A DNA stretch of 64,000 bases. It comes from Pyropia yezoensis (lineage: Eukaryota > Rhodophyta > Bangiophyceae > Bangiales > Bangiaceae). Positions within the stretch are counted from its first letter, which is position 1; each line of letters begins with the position of its first letter. The position numbers and the translations under genes were made by a program. The stretch is taken from NCBI GenBank assembly GCA_009829735.1, contig CM020620.1:23348020-23412019 (forward strand), given 5' to 3'. The notes beneath the pieces are model-generated. The model worked only from the letters and a program-made list of their open reading frames with translations, was not told where the DNA came from and ran no database searches. Of the stretch, positions 21,301 to 31,996 are shown piece after piece.

Positions 21301-23193
21301 GCCGCCGCAGCGGCGGCCGCGACCGGCGGGGAGAAGGAGGGGAGGGGCGCCGACGCTGCTTTGCAAGTGGCCGCCGCTCCTACCACATCTCGAAACGCTG
21401 GTGACGGTCACGGCGACGGCGACACGGCCGACGCGGTGCTCCGCCTGGCGTTGCGGTCGCCCCTCGAGGCGACCGCCGCGGCGTTGGCCACCCTCTACGC
21501 CGCCGCCCCTCGCGGTGTGGTGGCCGCCGCGACCGCTGCGCTGGCGGGCGCCATCGACGGCGCGCCCCTCCCCCCCCCCCCTGTGGGCGCCATCCCTGCT
21601 GCCACTGCTGCTGCCGCTGCCACCGCCGCCGCGGCCGTTGCCGACGAAGACACGCCCGCGCGCCGCCGCGCGGCGGCTGTCACCGCGGCGGTGCTGGCGC
21701 CGCACCTGGCGCCCGGCGGGGACGTGCCGCCCGCCGTCCGGGCGGTGGTCCTGAGCGCCCTCTGCCGAGCCGCGACGGGCGCCGACACGGCCGCCGGGGC
21801 GGATGCGCACCTGCGGCGGCTGGCGTGCCGGGCGCTCGGCGCCTGCTTTGGCCCACTCCCCGCCACCGCCGTCACGGTCGCCGCCGGCACGGCCGCCGCC
21901 ACCTCCGCCGCGGTCGCGGCCGACGACCGCACCGAGCTGCTGCCCGCGCTCTCCGCCCTCACCTCCGCCGCCGCCGACGCGGCGGTCGACGCGCGGGGGG
22001 ATGTGGGCTCGTGGGTGCGGGAGGCGGCGCTGCTCGCCGCCGCCGCGGCGGTTGCTGCCCGCGGCGCGGCCGCGGCGGCAGGTGGTGGGGTGCTAGCCAC
22101 CCCCGCCGCCGCCGACGCGGTCGCCGCCATTGTCGCGGCGGTCGCCCGGCAGGCCGCCGAGCGCATTGACCGCACCCGAGCGGTGGCGGGGGTGGCGGTG
22201 GGGGCGCTGTCGGCGGCGACGCTGCCGGCTGGGTCGGCCGCCGCGGCGGTGGTGGCGGCGCTGGCCGCCGCGCTGCCGCCGCCAGTGGCGGGGCGGCTGG
22301 CCGAGCCCGACGTGGCCTACCCCGCCGCCGCCGCGCTGGTCTTCCGCTCCCTGGGCGCGCCCGCCGACGGTGGTGTCAATGGCGGTGGTGGTGGTGGGGA
22401 TGACGGCGAAGGTGGCGGTGACGGCGACGGCGGCGACGGCGGGCCGCCCCCGCTGCCGCCGGCCGTCGGGCGGGCGGCGCTGCGGGGCCTCGCCGCCTCG
22501 GCTGCCGTCACCCGCTGCGCGACCGCCGCGCCCGTCATGCGGGCGCTGACTGCCGCCGCGGTGGCGGCTCCGCCCGCCGCGGTCTCGGCCATGGCAGACG
22601 CGCTGGTGGCCGACGCGTGCGGCGGCGCCGGCAAAGACGGCGCCGCCGCCGCCGCCGCTGCCGCAGCTTTGTTGGGCACCCTCCTCGCACGGGGGGCCCT
22701 CGACGTGGCGCTTGCAACGGGGCCCCCCTGGGCCCCCGCCGCGGTGGGGGTACTGGCGCGCCGCCGCGGCACCGCGGGGGGCGTCGCGGCGCTTGCCGCG
22801 GCGGGCGCCGACGTTCGGGCGCGGGCGCTGGGCGCGCTGGTGGCGCGCCTGGGCGCCCCACGGGGCGGGGGGGGGGACCGCGCCGACGTGGCACGCGCGC
22901 TGTACCTGCGGCTGCTTGCCGAGGGCGCCCTGGGCGGTGGCGGCGGTGACGACGACGAGGAGGAGGAGGAAGAGGAGGAGGAAGAGGAGGAAGATGAAGA
23001 GGACGATGGGGAGGCCGCCGGGGGGGCCGCCCGCGCCGCCACGCTGCTCGCCGATACGCCGTGGGAGGTGCTGGATGCGGCAGCCGCGGCGGCCGCGGCG
23101 GCGCGCGTGCGCGAGGCGCTCGAGTTGCCGCTGCCGCCGCCGCCGCCGCGACGGCGGCCGGCGCCGCCCGTGACCACGTCAGCGGGGCACTGA
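18335..23193 (+). CDS. TBCD: Tubulin-folding cofactor D (TBCD), one frameshift at an 18-G run
   Basis: Cofactor D is the HEAT/ARM-repeat chaperone that holds beta-tubulin and joins it to alpha-tubulin. Diagnostic blocks are LGWYQEVPTLLDGLLPA, LLYVISKVRGVKAVRQWLP (about residue 138) and RWETHYVLLLWAAAVADVPF (about residue 207). Past the break, PYLRPLFDRLVGGSLCHWDA matches the family's C-terminal repeats. The first frame runs to 20622. After a run of 18 G (20623-20640) the homology continues one frame over to 23193, so a homopolymer miscount is the simplest explanation. At roughly 1,600 residues it is longer than the animal protein (about 1,190) because of Ala/Gly/Pro expansions and an acidic tract (about 22948-23012). 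The Met at 18335 is preferred over upstream Mets, which encode only Pro/Ser. No introns are evident. Confidence 0.9.
20623..20640 (+). repeat. 18-base G homopolymer inside TBCD
   Basis: The reading frame of the homologous protein changes exactly here. It is a likely length-miscall or polymorphic site. Confidence 0.9.
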
Positions 23194-24448
23194 GCGGGGC
23201 AGACCGGGGGCCGCGCGGCGTGCTGCCGTCTCGTGGCACGGCTGGCCGCTCCTTGCGGGGCGGGGTGGTGAGGCGGGGGGCGCGAGTTTGTCACGGCGGC
23301 CGGTGGGCGGCGCCAGGATGACCGGCCGCCCGCGTAGACGTACAGAATATAGGCGCAAGAGGCAGAGCAAACTGTGGGTAACGCGACGTGAGAGTGACTC
23401 AAGGCGCCGAGCAGCGCGCCGAAGAGTCAACATGCGCATCATCCGAGAGGACGACGGCCAGGCCCTACGGCTTGACGGACAGCCACAAACACAGGCGGAG
23501 AAAAGAAGAACAGACGGCAACACCTCACGTGGATGGGAAAAACAGAGAAGACGAACCTGGACGCGGCGTGCCGCTGAGAGCGACTGGCCCCTCCCCGGGC
23601 GCCCCCCCCGCATGTGCGCCGCCGCCCGCTGTGACGTGCCCGCCGAATGCCGCTGTGGCGCCCGCAATCGGCCGCGAGGGAGGGGGAGCCGCCGGCCCGC
23701 GACTTACTCTGGCCGCTCGCACCTCGCCCCCCCCCGGCACTTCTCTCTCTCCATAAGTCATTTATGATGTTTTTGTTGACCGAGAAGTCAACGCCCCCCT
23801 GCTCCCCTCCCACCATCGCCGCATGCCGCGGACGGTGCCGTCCGCACCGACACGAACGACGGCTGCTGCAACTGCCGCGGGGACCTGCGTCAGTAGGCAG
23901 CGGGGGGTCAAAGCGCCAGCAGTGCGCCGATTGGACGTGGGACCTCCGCCAGAGGCAGCGCCACGGCCAACGGGGCGGCCGCCGGCGACCGCCGGGCGCG
24001 CCGGCCAGCGATGGGGCGGCCACCGGGGGTGAACCGAGGGCGGCACTCACGCCCAGTACCGCGCCGTCAATCAGTGGAGGCCATTACGGATGCCGCGAGA
24101 CGGGCCGCGCCCCACGGGTGCGCAGACGTCCCTTCCCCACAGCGGCTGCCGCCGCCACGCCACAACGCAGGTCGCGGCCGTCACTTCCCCCGACCGCCGC
24201 CACGGCCCCTCTAGCACGCTCGCCGCTGCGGTTGGTGACGGCAGCGCGTGGCCGCCGAAGGCGTGTACATCCCGCCAGCGGGCCAGGAGAAGTCCAACAG
24301 CTAACCGGGGACAGCCCCTCCCGATCGCACACCCGCCCAAACCCCAGGCCAGGCTGTGGCGCTGTCGGTGGCGGCGCGGCACGGCGCGGCGGCCACGTCC
24401 GCTCCTCCTCCCCGCCCCCCCACCCCCCCCAGGCCCCGCGTCGAGTGC
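23194..24448. other. Convergent 3' intergenic region
   Basis: The region lies between the stops of TBCD (plus) and the lipase (minus). Several long open frames exist on both strands, but they encode Arg/Pro-rich low-complexity sequence typical of GC-rich non-coding DNA. I see no supported gene. Confidence 0.6.
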
Positions 24449-27400
24449 TCACCCCTGCTCTCCATGCTTGCCCGCCATGGCCGCCGCCACCGCCGGACAC
24501 GGCCCCACCCCCCCCCGGGCGGTCAGGGCGCGCTCAAACGCCGACACGGGCACGTCCACGGGGGACGCATCTGCCTCGCCCCCGTTTGGGCTGGCCGCGC
24601 CCGCCGCCTCCCCTGCCGCCGCCGGCCGCTTGCTGCCCGGCCGGTGGAGGCGGGCGGCGAGGCGGGCGGCGCGGCGGCCAGCACGCCCACTCCCCCGCGC
24701 GGCCGCCGCGGCGGCCGCCTCCTCATACGCCGCCCGCCGCAGGAGGAGGACAACCAGGCGCGCCCACCGACCCCGCTGCGTCGGGCAGTAGGAGCGCGTT
24801 GGGAGGGCGGCGGCCCGCCAGGGCGGCGACGGCAGATGGTCGGCAACGGCCGACACGCCCGGCAGGTCGCGCACCGACCGGATGACGCCGCCCACGGCGG
24901 CGGCAACGCCACTGCCAGCGTCGCCCAGCCCCGCGCCAAGGTCCCCGACGGGAAGGTCGACGGTGACGAGGGCGAGGTTCAGCCGCCGCCGCGCGGGCAC
25001 AAACCGGCGGGTGGTCGCCGGCGGCAGGGGCCAGTCCCAAAACACGCGCGCAGACAGCGCCTCGGCGGGGGTGGCGTGCACGCGGGACCGCCAGGTGTGG
25101 GCAAACGTGGCCCGCGCGGCGGCGGCGAGGCACAGCAGGTAGGCGCCCTTGTGGTGCATGCCCAGCGACGACGCGTCGCGGTGGAAGAAGCGCTTGATCG
25201 TCCGGAGGGGCTCGATGAACAGGTTGCCCGACCGGTCGACCAGCACCGGCGTGCCCGTGTGGGTGTACCAACGCATGGGGGGGGACTTGGTGATCACGTC
25301 GTTGGCCGCGAAGATCCGCCAGTGTTCGGGCAGCCAGCGGGTGGCTAGCGCGGCGTATGCGGCGTTGCCCCCTTTGGGCGAACCAAAGGTCGTCACCGAC
25401 AGCCGAAAGGAGGTCGGCGGCCGCGACGGGGCGTTGCTGCCATCGCCGGCACCGCCGTCCCCACCGCCACCACCCTCACTAGCGTCGTTGGAATTGCTCC
25501 CAGGACGGGGTCTCGCCCGTGCCGCCTCGGCTGCCGCTTCAGCCTCTGCCGCCGATGCATCCCGCGCCTTTTCCACCCCCGCCTCCCCCGCAACGGCCGT
25601 CCTCTCCCCATAAACGACCTGCAGGTGGAGCGCACAGAGGACGGCCAAGGCGCCGCCGAGGCTGTGGCCGACAATAAACCACGGGCGCAGGGGGTCGGCG
25701 GCGCGAAACGCGCGGAACTGGGACTCTACATCCCCACGGACGGCGGCGTAGGCGCGGGCAAAGCCGGCGTGGATGCGCGCCTGCCGCCACAGGGCCCCCT
25801 CCTCGACGCCCTCGGCCGAGGCGCCGTCGACGTCGGCGTCGTCCACCCGATACGCACCGCCGCCGCCGCCCTCACGGACGCCCGTCGGCACAGGCGACGT
25901 GTCAGCGGCAGTGTGCACCCGCGGGTCCCTCCCGGGCGCCTCCCCCGAGGCGTCCGCCCCCCCTTTGCCCGCCCGCAGGCGCACAGCCATGGCGACCACC
26001 TCCTCACCGAGGGCTTCCCCCACCGGCAGCACCCGCACGGCAGCGTCCGTCCGAAGGTTTTGCCTGCTGCTCGTCCCCCGAAAGGCAATAACAAAGCGGT
26101 CGTCGAGCGCAGCCATGACGGCGTGCGTGTCGGTCGCGGCATCATAGATGCGATGCGTCGCGTCGATTCGGTCGTGGGCGCCCCACGTGACCGTCGGGCA
26201 CGGGCAGATGGCGGGCGGGGGGGGCACCATGTACGCCATCCACGCCAGGTTGAGCATCCGCGCTTGCGTTTCAAGTACAAACGTGCGGGGCTGGGAGAGG
26301 AGGAATCGGCGGCCACGGCCGCTGCGGCTGACTTGGCGAGCCATGCCACTGCCGCCGCTACTGCCATCACCGCTGCCCCCCCTGATCGGGAAACCCTCCC
26401 CCGCCGGTAGCCGCGCATGGCGCTCCCGCAGGCGCGTACGCATCATCGTCGCGCACGTGTGAGCCTCAACCGGCATGCGGTGGATGAGCCCCCGCCAGCC
26501 AACCACATCGGGCGGTAGGTTGACCACACCCTCCACAATGGCGTAGACGAGCACGAGCACCTTGGCGGGGATGACCATCCCGAGCGGTTCCGCCAGCCAC
26601 AGCGCCGCCCCCGTGCGCGCAGCGAGCGTCGGCAGCCCGTCCGGGGCGAGCGCCGCTGCCGCAGCTGTCGCAGCCGTCACCGACAGCACCACAAGGTTGA
26701 CGTGGTGTCGGAAGGAGCGCCACCCTACGTGTTTGGTCCGCATGAGCGCGTAGGGCACCCCCGCGAGAGCGCCCGTGGTGCAATACGCCTCAAATAGGAT
26801 CCATGCGAACAGCGCCACCTCGACGGTAATGACCACACACGCGCCCGCAAGGTTGATGGGGAGTTTGGTCAGGCTCGGCGCGGGCGGGGAAGCCGCCCGG
26901 GCCTCACGGTACAGGTATGCGACCGGGGCAACGGGAAACACAGAGAGCGCCAGCCGCGGGCGCGGGCGTGCCGTCGACAGCCCCACCCGCAGGGCGGTGT
27001 GAGCGGTGAGCACCGCCAAGCGGGGCCCGTAAAACCGCAGCCGCCGGCCTTGACCCGGGAGCACCCGGAACGAGGCAGTGCTGGTGCCAACGTACCAAAA
27101 CATGAACGCCGCCCACCCATTGCTTGTCATGGACGCAGACCACGCCCCCAGTCGATGGACGGCAGAGGTGGCGGCCGCCGCGTCGGCGGCGGCAAAGCCC
27201 CCCGGCGACCCGTCCAGCACTCGCTGCAGAGCCCCGAGCACCAGGTACGCATCCACTTCATGGGTGGGCGCGAGGAAGAGCGTGGCCGCCCACAGCAGCG
27301 CCGCCGCCCACAGCTGCTCGTCTGTGCGGGCCGAGCACGGCAGGCCCGCGACGCGGACAGTAAACCAGGCGGCCGCGACCGCAGCAGCGGCCGTCATGAC

Positions 27401-28483
27401 CGCCGCCGCCGCAATGTGGCAGACGAGAAGACCAGCAGGAAAGACGCCGACGGACACCACAACCGGGTCGGCTGCACTGGCGCCCTCGACGGGGACAAAC
27501 GCGCCAGCGGCGCCAACGTCGGGAAAGAACGACAGGCGCGCCGCGTACCGCCCGCTGGCGAGCACCCCCAGCGCCACCGCGTACGCGACGGCGGCCAGGT
27601 GCGTCACCAGCGCACCCCGCTCTATGTGGATGAGGGCGCGCGCCGAAAAGACCTCGAGCTTGGTCCTCGGCATCGCCTCGTCGCCGTACCGCACGTCCAG
27701 GTCGCCGCGTGCGGCGCGGCCCGATGGGCTGTTGTCCCGGCCGCCCCAGCGGGGACGGTGCGGGCGCCAGTCGCGCCGGGGACGGCGGCGGCGGCGGGCG
27801 CCGCCACTGCTACCGACGCCATCGGGACTGCCGCTGTCCCCGGGGTGTGTGGTAGGGCTAAGCGCGGCGTGGCCGCTCGACGCCGTCGCCAAAGGCGGCC
27901 GCGGCCTCAACGTTGATGATTTCGCTGCGCCAGCTGGCGGCACGCCGGTCTGTGACGCCCGCGGCTGGTCCCCCCCTGCCGGCAACGCCGCTTCAAGGTC
28001 GGCATCGGAGCCGCCCTCCCTCGACGAGTCGCCCTTGTCGAGGCTCCGCTCGTCCGCTGCACCCTCCTCCTGCCCCCCTCCAGAATCCCCCCCCGAGGAG
28101 CTGCTGCCGCTACTCCAGCTGCCCTCCTCCTCCCCCCAGTCCGAGTCAGTGTCGACCGTCTCGGATTCATAGCCCGGGTCGTGCTCTCGTTCCACGACCG
28201 ACCCGTCGGCGTCGGGCACCCCAAAGTGGCCAGCCAGGGTGTGTGCCACCCGGCAGGTGGCCATCCACCGCGCCGCCCGCGGGTTGAGGGCACCACCATC
28301 CCCGCCGCTGCCCCCCCCGTCGATGCCGTCCCCGCCTTCTGACGGGTGGTGCATCGGCGGGCCGCCCGCGTCTCCCGCCCCGTCGCCGCCGTCACCGTTG
28401 GGGCCGCCATGAAGGCTGTCGCCCGCATCTTGTGGCGCGGGTTCCCGTCGCACCAGCCGTTGTAGGGTAGCCAGGACGTTCAT
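24449..28483 (-). CDS. Multi-pass membrane class 3 lipase, diacylglycerol lipase-like
   Basis: The product of about 1,344 residues begins MNVLATLQRLVRREPAPQD. The first 300 residues are Gly/Ser/Asp-rich and probably disordered. Several hydrophobic segments follow (for example GLLVCHIAAAAVMTAAAAV, LWAAALLWAATLFLAP and VVITVEVALFAWILF). The C-terminal half is an alpha/beta-hydrolase: FVIAFRGTSS, then the nucleophile elbow FIVGHSLGGALAVL (Ser about 941), FGSPKGGNAAYAAL, the Asp in ANDVITKSPP (about 1060) and the His in MHHKGAY (about 1109). Membrane spans followed by a class 3 lipase is the layout of sn-1 diacylglycerol lipases. The frame is open upstream to 29056, but that stretch is AT-richer and non-conserved in feel, so the Met at 28483 is preferred. 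It is a single exon. Confidence 0.85.
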   Translation of the reverse strand: MNVLATLQRLVRREPAPQDAGDSLHGGPNGDGGDGAGDAGGPPMHHPSEGGDGIDGGGSGGDGGALNPRAARWMATCRVAHTLAGHFGVPDADGSVVEREHDPGYESETVDTDSDWGEEEGSWSSGSSSSGGDSGGGQEEGAADERSLDKGDSSREGGSDADLEAALPAGGDQPRASQTGVPPAGAAKSSTLRPRPPLATASSGHAALSPTTHPGDSGSPDGVGSSGGARRRRRPRRDWRPHRPRWGGRDNSPSGRAARGDLDVRYGDEAMPRTKLEVFSARALIHIERGALVTHLAAVAYAVALGVLASGRYAARLSFFPDVGAAGAFVPVEGASAADPVVVSVGVFPAGLLVCHIAAAAVMTAAAAVAAAWFTVRVAGLPCSARTDEQLWAAALLWAATLFLAPTHEVDAYLVLGALQRVLDGSPGGFAAADAAAATSAVHRLGAWSASMTSNGWAAFMFWYVGTSTASFRVLPGQGRRLRFYGPRLAVLTAHTALRVGLSTARPRPRLALSVFPVAPVAYLYREARAASPPAPSLTKLPINLAGACVVITVEVALFAWILFEAYCTTGALAGVPYALMRTKHVGWRSFRHHVNLVVLSVTAATAAAAALAPDGLPTLAARTGAALWLAEPLGMVIPAKVLVLVYAIVEGVVNLPPDVVGWRGLIHRMPVEAHTCATMMRTRLRERHARLPAGEGFPIRGGSGDGSSGGSGMARQVSRSGRGRRFLLSQPRTFVLETQARMLNLAWMAYMVPPPPAICPCPTVTWGAHDRIDATHRIYDAATDTHAVMAALDDRFVIAFRGTSSRQNLRTDAAVRVLPVGEALGEEVVAMAVRLRAGKGGADASGEAPGRDPRVHTAADTSPVPTGVREGGGGGAYRVDDADVDGASAEGVEEGALWRQARIHAGFARAYAAVRGDVESQFRAFRAADPLRPWFIVGHSLGGALAVLCALHLQVVYGERTAVAGEAGVEKARDASAAEAEAAAEAARARPRPGSNSNDASEGGGGGDGGAGDGSNAPSRPPTSFRLSVTTFGSPKGGNAAYAALATRWLPEHWRIFAANDVITKSPPMRWYTHTGTPVLVDRSGNLFIEPLRTIKRFFHRDASSLGMHHKGAYLLCLAAAARATFAHTWRSRVHATPAEALSARVFWDWPLPPATTRRFVPARRRLNLALVTVDLPVGDLGAGLGDAGSGVAAAVGGVIRSVRDLPGVSAVADHLPSPPWRAAALPTRSYCPTQRGRWARLVVLLLRRAAYEEAAAAAAARGSGRAGRRAARLAARLHRPGSKRPAAAGEAAGAASPNGGEADASPVDVPVSAFERALTARGGVGPCPAVAAAMAGKHGEQG

Positions 28484-29555
28484 GTGGCCCCCGGGCTGAC
28501 CAGGGCACCGCGAATAGTGGGAGAGGCGGGGGACGAAAGAGCGACCAAGTGAGGGGTGGAGGGGGGACGGGGTGAGGTGAGCAGATAGAAGGATTACGCT
28601 AAGGATGGGAAGAGAAAGGAGCAGGCCGCTACGGGGTTGGGAACTGTAAAATGGGCGGGAGGCGTGGCACCTGCAGTGGGAACGGCGCCTGGACAAACCT
28701 CCCTGCGACGCGGAGCGCAGGAAATGGGGGGAGAGCTCGTGGTGAACGACAGCACGTGACGTGGCCCATGTAAATAGAGCACCCGAACCTCGCTTGCGCA
28801 AATGGGGACCGTTGAAAATCACGAGGCCGCATCGCTCGAAGTTTGTCACACGGTCACGAACTGTGGCTTTGCGCAGCGCTAGCGATGCGTCGAGCCTCAC
28901 TTTTGGAAACTCTACATGAACGAGAATAAAATACTTCACAGCTTTGAATATTGTACACACAAAAACTATCTTGAAGCTGATGGGCTCATACCAATGCGTA
29001 ATGTGAGCAAACTCAACTGAGGAGACGCTATTGGGCAGCCGAAACGGGATTTCCAATAAATCAGATCAGGTCTGGCCTTCGGCGACGAGCACAGTGACTT
29101 CAAATACAGCCCTGGAACAGACTTGCAACTCTAATGAACAGCCACTGTTACCACGATTACGTCGCAGAAAAGGCCGATCTGAAAATCACGAATCTGCTCA
29201 CCGGACTCCTTCCAAGATCAATGAAACAGTCGGCTTTGCGCATGGCTTAGTTGATGCACCAATCGGTTCATGGGCATACTCCGTGACTCGCAACTACCAT
29301 AACTGCCTCCTACGATAAGCGGCTTTCGGCTCGAATACACCCACGCGATTTCCAATGTGATCTTGTTGAGTTTCTATGTACGTACATGCAAATCGCCTGA
29401 GTGCTTCTACAGCCAACAGTGGGTTTTCACGATGAATTTTGCATCGAGGGGGTTCCGCGCTCAAGGCGCGAACGGTGGCAGATCATGGAAGCGCTCGCGC
29501 CTACCCTCGCGACAACAAGACGGCACCGCTCTCCCCCACCGCTGCGAAGTGGGGC
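28484..29555. other. Intergenic, lower GC, no gene seen
   Basis: This is probably the promoter and 5' region of the lipase, followed by 28850-29500 of near 50% GC sequence unlike its neighbours. The latter may be old inserted DNA. No frame or repeat is recognisable. Confidence 0.5.
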
Positions 29556-29561
29556 TCAAAC

Positions 29562-29583
29562 CAGGTACATAGTGCTATGTACC
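29562..29583. other. Perfect hairpin at a composition boundary
   Basis: The arms AGGTACATAG and CTATGTACCT, ten bases each, flank two bases. It stands exactly where lower-GC DNA gives way to extreme GC and at the 3' end of the minus-strand low-complexity frame, so it could be a transcript-end hairpin. Confidence 0.5.
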
Positions 29584-29586
29584 TTG

Positions 29587-31996
29587 GAGCCATAGGCGGC
29601 GGGGGGCTCGCCGTGGGCGGTGCTACCGCTGCGGGCGGCCGCCGCCGCCACCACCGCCGCCGCCGCCACCGCCGCCACCGCCGCTACCACCGCCACGGCC
29701 GCCACTGCCACGGCGCCGGTGCCGCCGGCGTGGCCGTCGCCCCCGCCCTTTATGGAGGGGACCGGGGGGCAAGCAGATGGAAGGAGGGGGGGGGGGGGGG
29801 GGGGGGGGGTGGACGCGGTGGGTGTCGTGCGGGGGGGGGCAGGCTGGCCGGCCGCCGCAACGCGTGGTGCCACGCCCACTGGTGGATCTGGGGGGAAAGC
29901 AGGCGTGCTTGGGGGGGTGGGGAGGGGCAGCGACAGCGGCCTTTGCGCTGATGCCGTCGGTGGCGGCGGTGGGGCCGCGCGGCGACGACGGCAGCGGCGG
30001 CGGCGGCGGCGGCGGGGCGACGGGCCAGCGGCGGGGGGGTGGGGAGGGTGTACCCCCGCTGCCCACGACGGTGCCGGCGAGGTGCCCGACGTGCCGCCGC
30101 TGGTGGGGACACGCTCGCTCGCCGCTGCCGCCCTACCACACCTCGCCGCCGCCCCTGCCGCCCGCGTACCGCCGCAGCTAAGGAGGTGCGGCCGCGTCCC
30201 CTCGTTTGCCCCACTGCTCCCTCCGCCAGGGGCAGCGCCAGCCAACCCTCCCCCCCCCGCCCCCCCACCCCCAGTCTGCCCCTGTCCACGCCCCTGTCGG
30301 CATGCCCAAGCCCCTGCCCATGACCACAGCCCTGTCCCCACCCCCCCCCCCCCCGGCAGACTCCGTCCACCCCCCCCACCCCCCCCGGCCGGCCGCCGCC
30401 GCCGCCGCCGTCGCCGCCGCCTGCTGGGCGTAGTGCATATGGGTAGAGGCGCGCCAGCTGCGCCGCATGGTCGCACGACAGGTCCACCTCTTGCCGCCGG
30501 TGCGACGCCACCTACGCTGCCGCCGCCGCCGCCGCGGCCTCCGCCGCCGCCGCCGCCGCCGTGGCCTCCGCCGCCGCCGCTACCGCCGCCGCCGCTGCCT
30601 CCGCTAGGGCCACCACCGCTGCCCGCGGCGGCGGCGCCATTCCCCCCCCCCCCCCCCCCCCCCCCCCCAGGCGGCGCACCCCTTGGCCCGCGTCCTCGCC
30701 CTCCCCCGGCGGCGGTGGCGGCCACCCCCACCCCGCGTTCTCCCCCTTCCCCGGCGGCGGTGGCGGCCACCGCCTGTGCCAGCTGGGAGGTGACCACCTC
30801 CGCCCGCTGCGCCTGCTGCGTGTGCATCAACTGCATGGCTCCGCCTGCGCCTGCGCCTGCGCCTGCGCCTGCGCCTGCGCCTGCGCCTGCGCCTGCGCCT
30901 GCGCCACGACGCTGCCTCCACCGCCCAGGTCTGCCTCGACAGCCGACGCCGGGGAGCCCGGGGGGGCTTGTCGAAGCCCCCCCCGCCGCGGCCCCGCCAC
31001 CACCGCCGCCGCCCATCGCGGCGGCGGCCGCCCCCGGCCCACCCCCCGCCGCAGCCGCAGCAGCAGCGGCAGCAGCGGCCGCCACCTCCGCCCGGCGGCT
31101 GGCAGCGCAGCCGACACCGCCGCTGCGGTGGTGGCCAGGCGCCCAGCCTGCCCCGCCGCCGCCACCGCCGCCACGCGCCACAACCTTGCGGTCCCCCGCC
31201 GCGGGCGAGGCGACCAATGATGATGACAGGGGTGGGGGTGGCGGCCGGGGTGGCGGTGGCGTCCGGGGGTGTGGAGGAGGCAGCGGCGGTGGTGGAGGTG
31301 GGGTTGCCGACACGGGGACGTGCCCGCTGCCCCCTTCACCGCCCCCCGACGCTGCGGCTGCCACCGCCGCCGCGGCTGCCGCCGGTACCGCGTGCCGAAC
31401 GGTGACGGCCGCCGCCTGCTGGTTGGCAGCCGCGGCTTGCTGCTGCTGCAGCGTGGTGGCGGCCGACGCGGGCACCAGGCGACGGGGTGCGTGGCCGTGG
31501 CCGTAGCCGCCGCCGCCGCCGCTGCCGCCGCCGCCACCGCCACCGCCACCACCTCCACAACCACTACCACCGCCACCGCCGCCGCCGCCCCGGCCAGCAG
31601 GGTCGTCGCGGTGCACCCCCGCAGCGGCGCCGCTCCTCCCCCCCCCCCGGGAGGACCCCCCCCACTCCCCCCACCACCACAACCTTCACAGCCGGCAGTG
31701 GCAGCGGAGCCCCCCCCCTCCTGCGGCTCGGGCAGCCGCAGCGCGCGGAGGCGCTCCGTCGGCCGCAGCGGCGGCGGCGGCCGCACCCCCGCAATCGCCG
31801 CGAGCAGCGACGGCGGAGGCAGGCCAATATCCGCCGCCATCAGTGGTGGCCGCAGCGGCCGGCCGCGAACACCCACACTCCCACCAGCGGCGGCGGCCGC
31901 GGCGGCGGTGGCGGCGGCGTTGCTAATGCCGGCGGTTAACACGCCGCTGCCGCCGCCGCCGCCGCCGCCGTCAGCCGCCACCCCGTGGGATAGCAA
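29587..31996 (-). CDS. Hypothetical low-complexity Gly/Ala/Gln/Pro-rich protein
   Basis: Islands that look like real protein sit among homopolymer runs on the minus strand: LMAADIGLPPPSLLAAIAGV and RLRALRLPEPQEGG near 31750-31850, ATTLQQQQAAAANQQAAAV near 31430, MQLMHTQQAQRAEVVTSQLA near 30790-30840, and DLSCDHAAQLARLYPYA near 30440-30490. The islands lie in different frames, separated by long G or C runs (29787-29810, 30644-30668, 30340-30353). Homopolymer miscounts or short introns must be assumed. Gln/Ala/Gly-rich segments are common in transcription and RNA-binding regulators, but no domain is visible and no function can be given. Confidence 0.35.
30842..30905. repeat. GCGCCT hexamer tandem repeat
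   Basis: About ten perfect copies of a six-base unit. On the minus strand it encodes an Ala-Gly dipeptide run within the low-complexity protein. Confidence 0.85.

Noticed and set aside
23647..24885. 412-codon plus-strand frame
   Set aside because: Arg/Pro/Ala-rich sequence without a domain, antisense to the end of the lipase gene.
28484..29056. 191-residue N-terminal extension of the lipase
   Set aside because: Composition and GC change abruptly at 28483, and the extension has no membrane or signal logic; it is more likely promoter and 5' UTR.
29787..29812. G-quadruplex as a functional element
   Set aside because: Poly-G runs are frequent in this region and their length is unreliable; no evidence of function.
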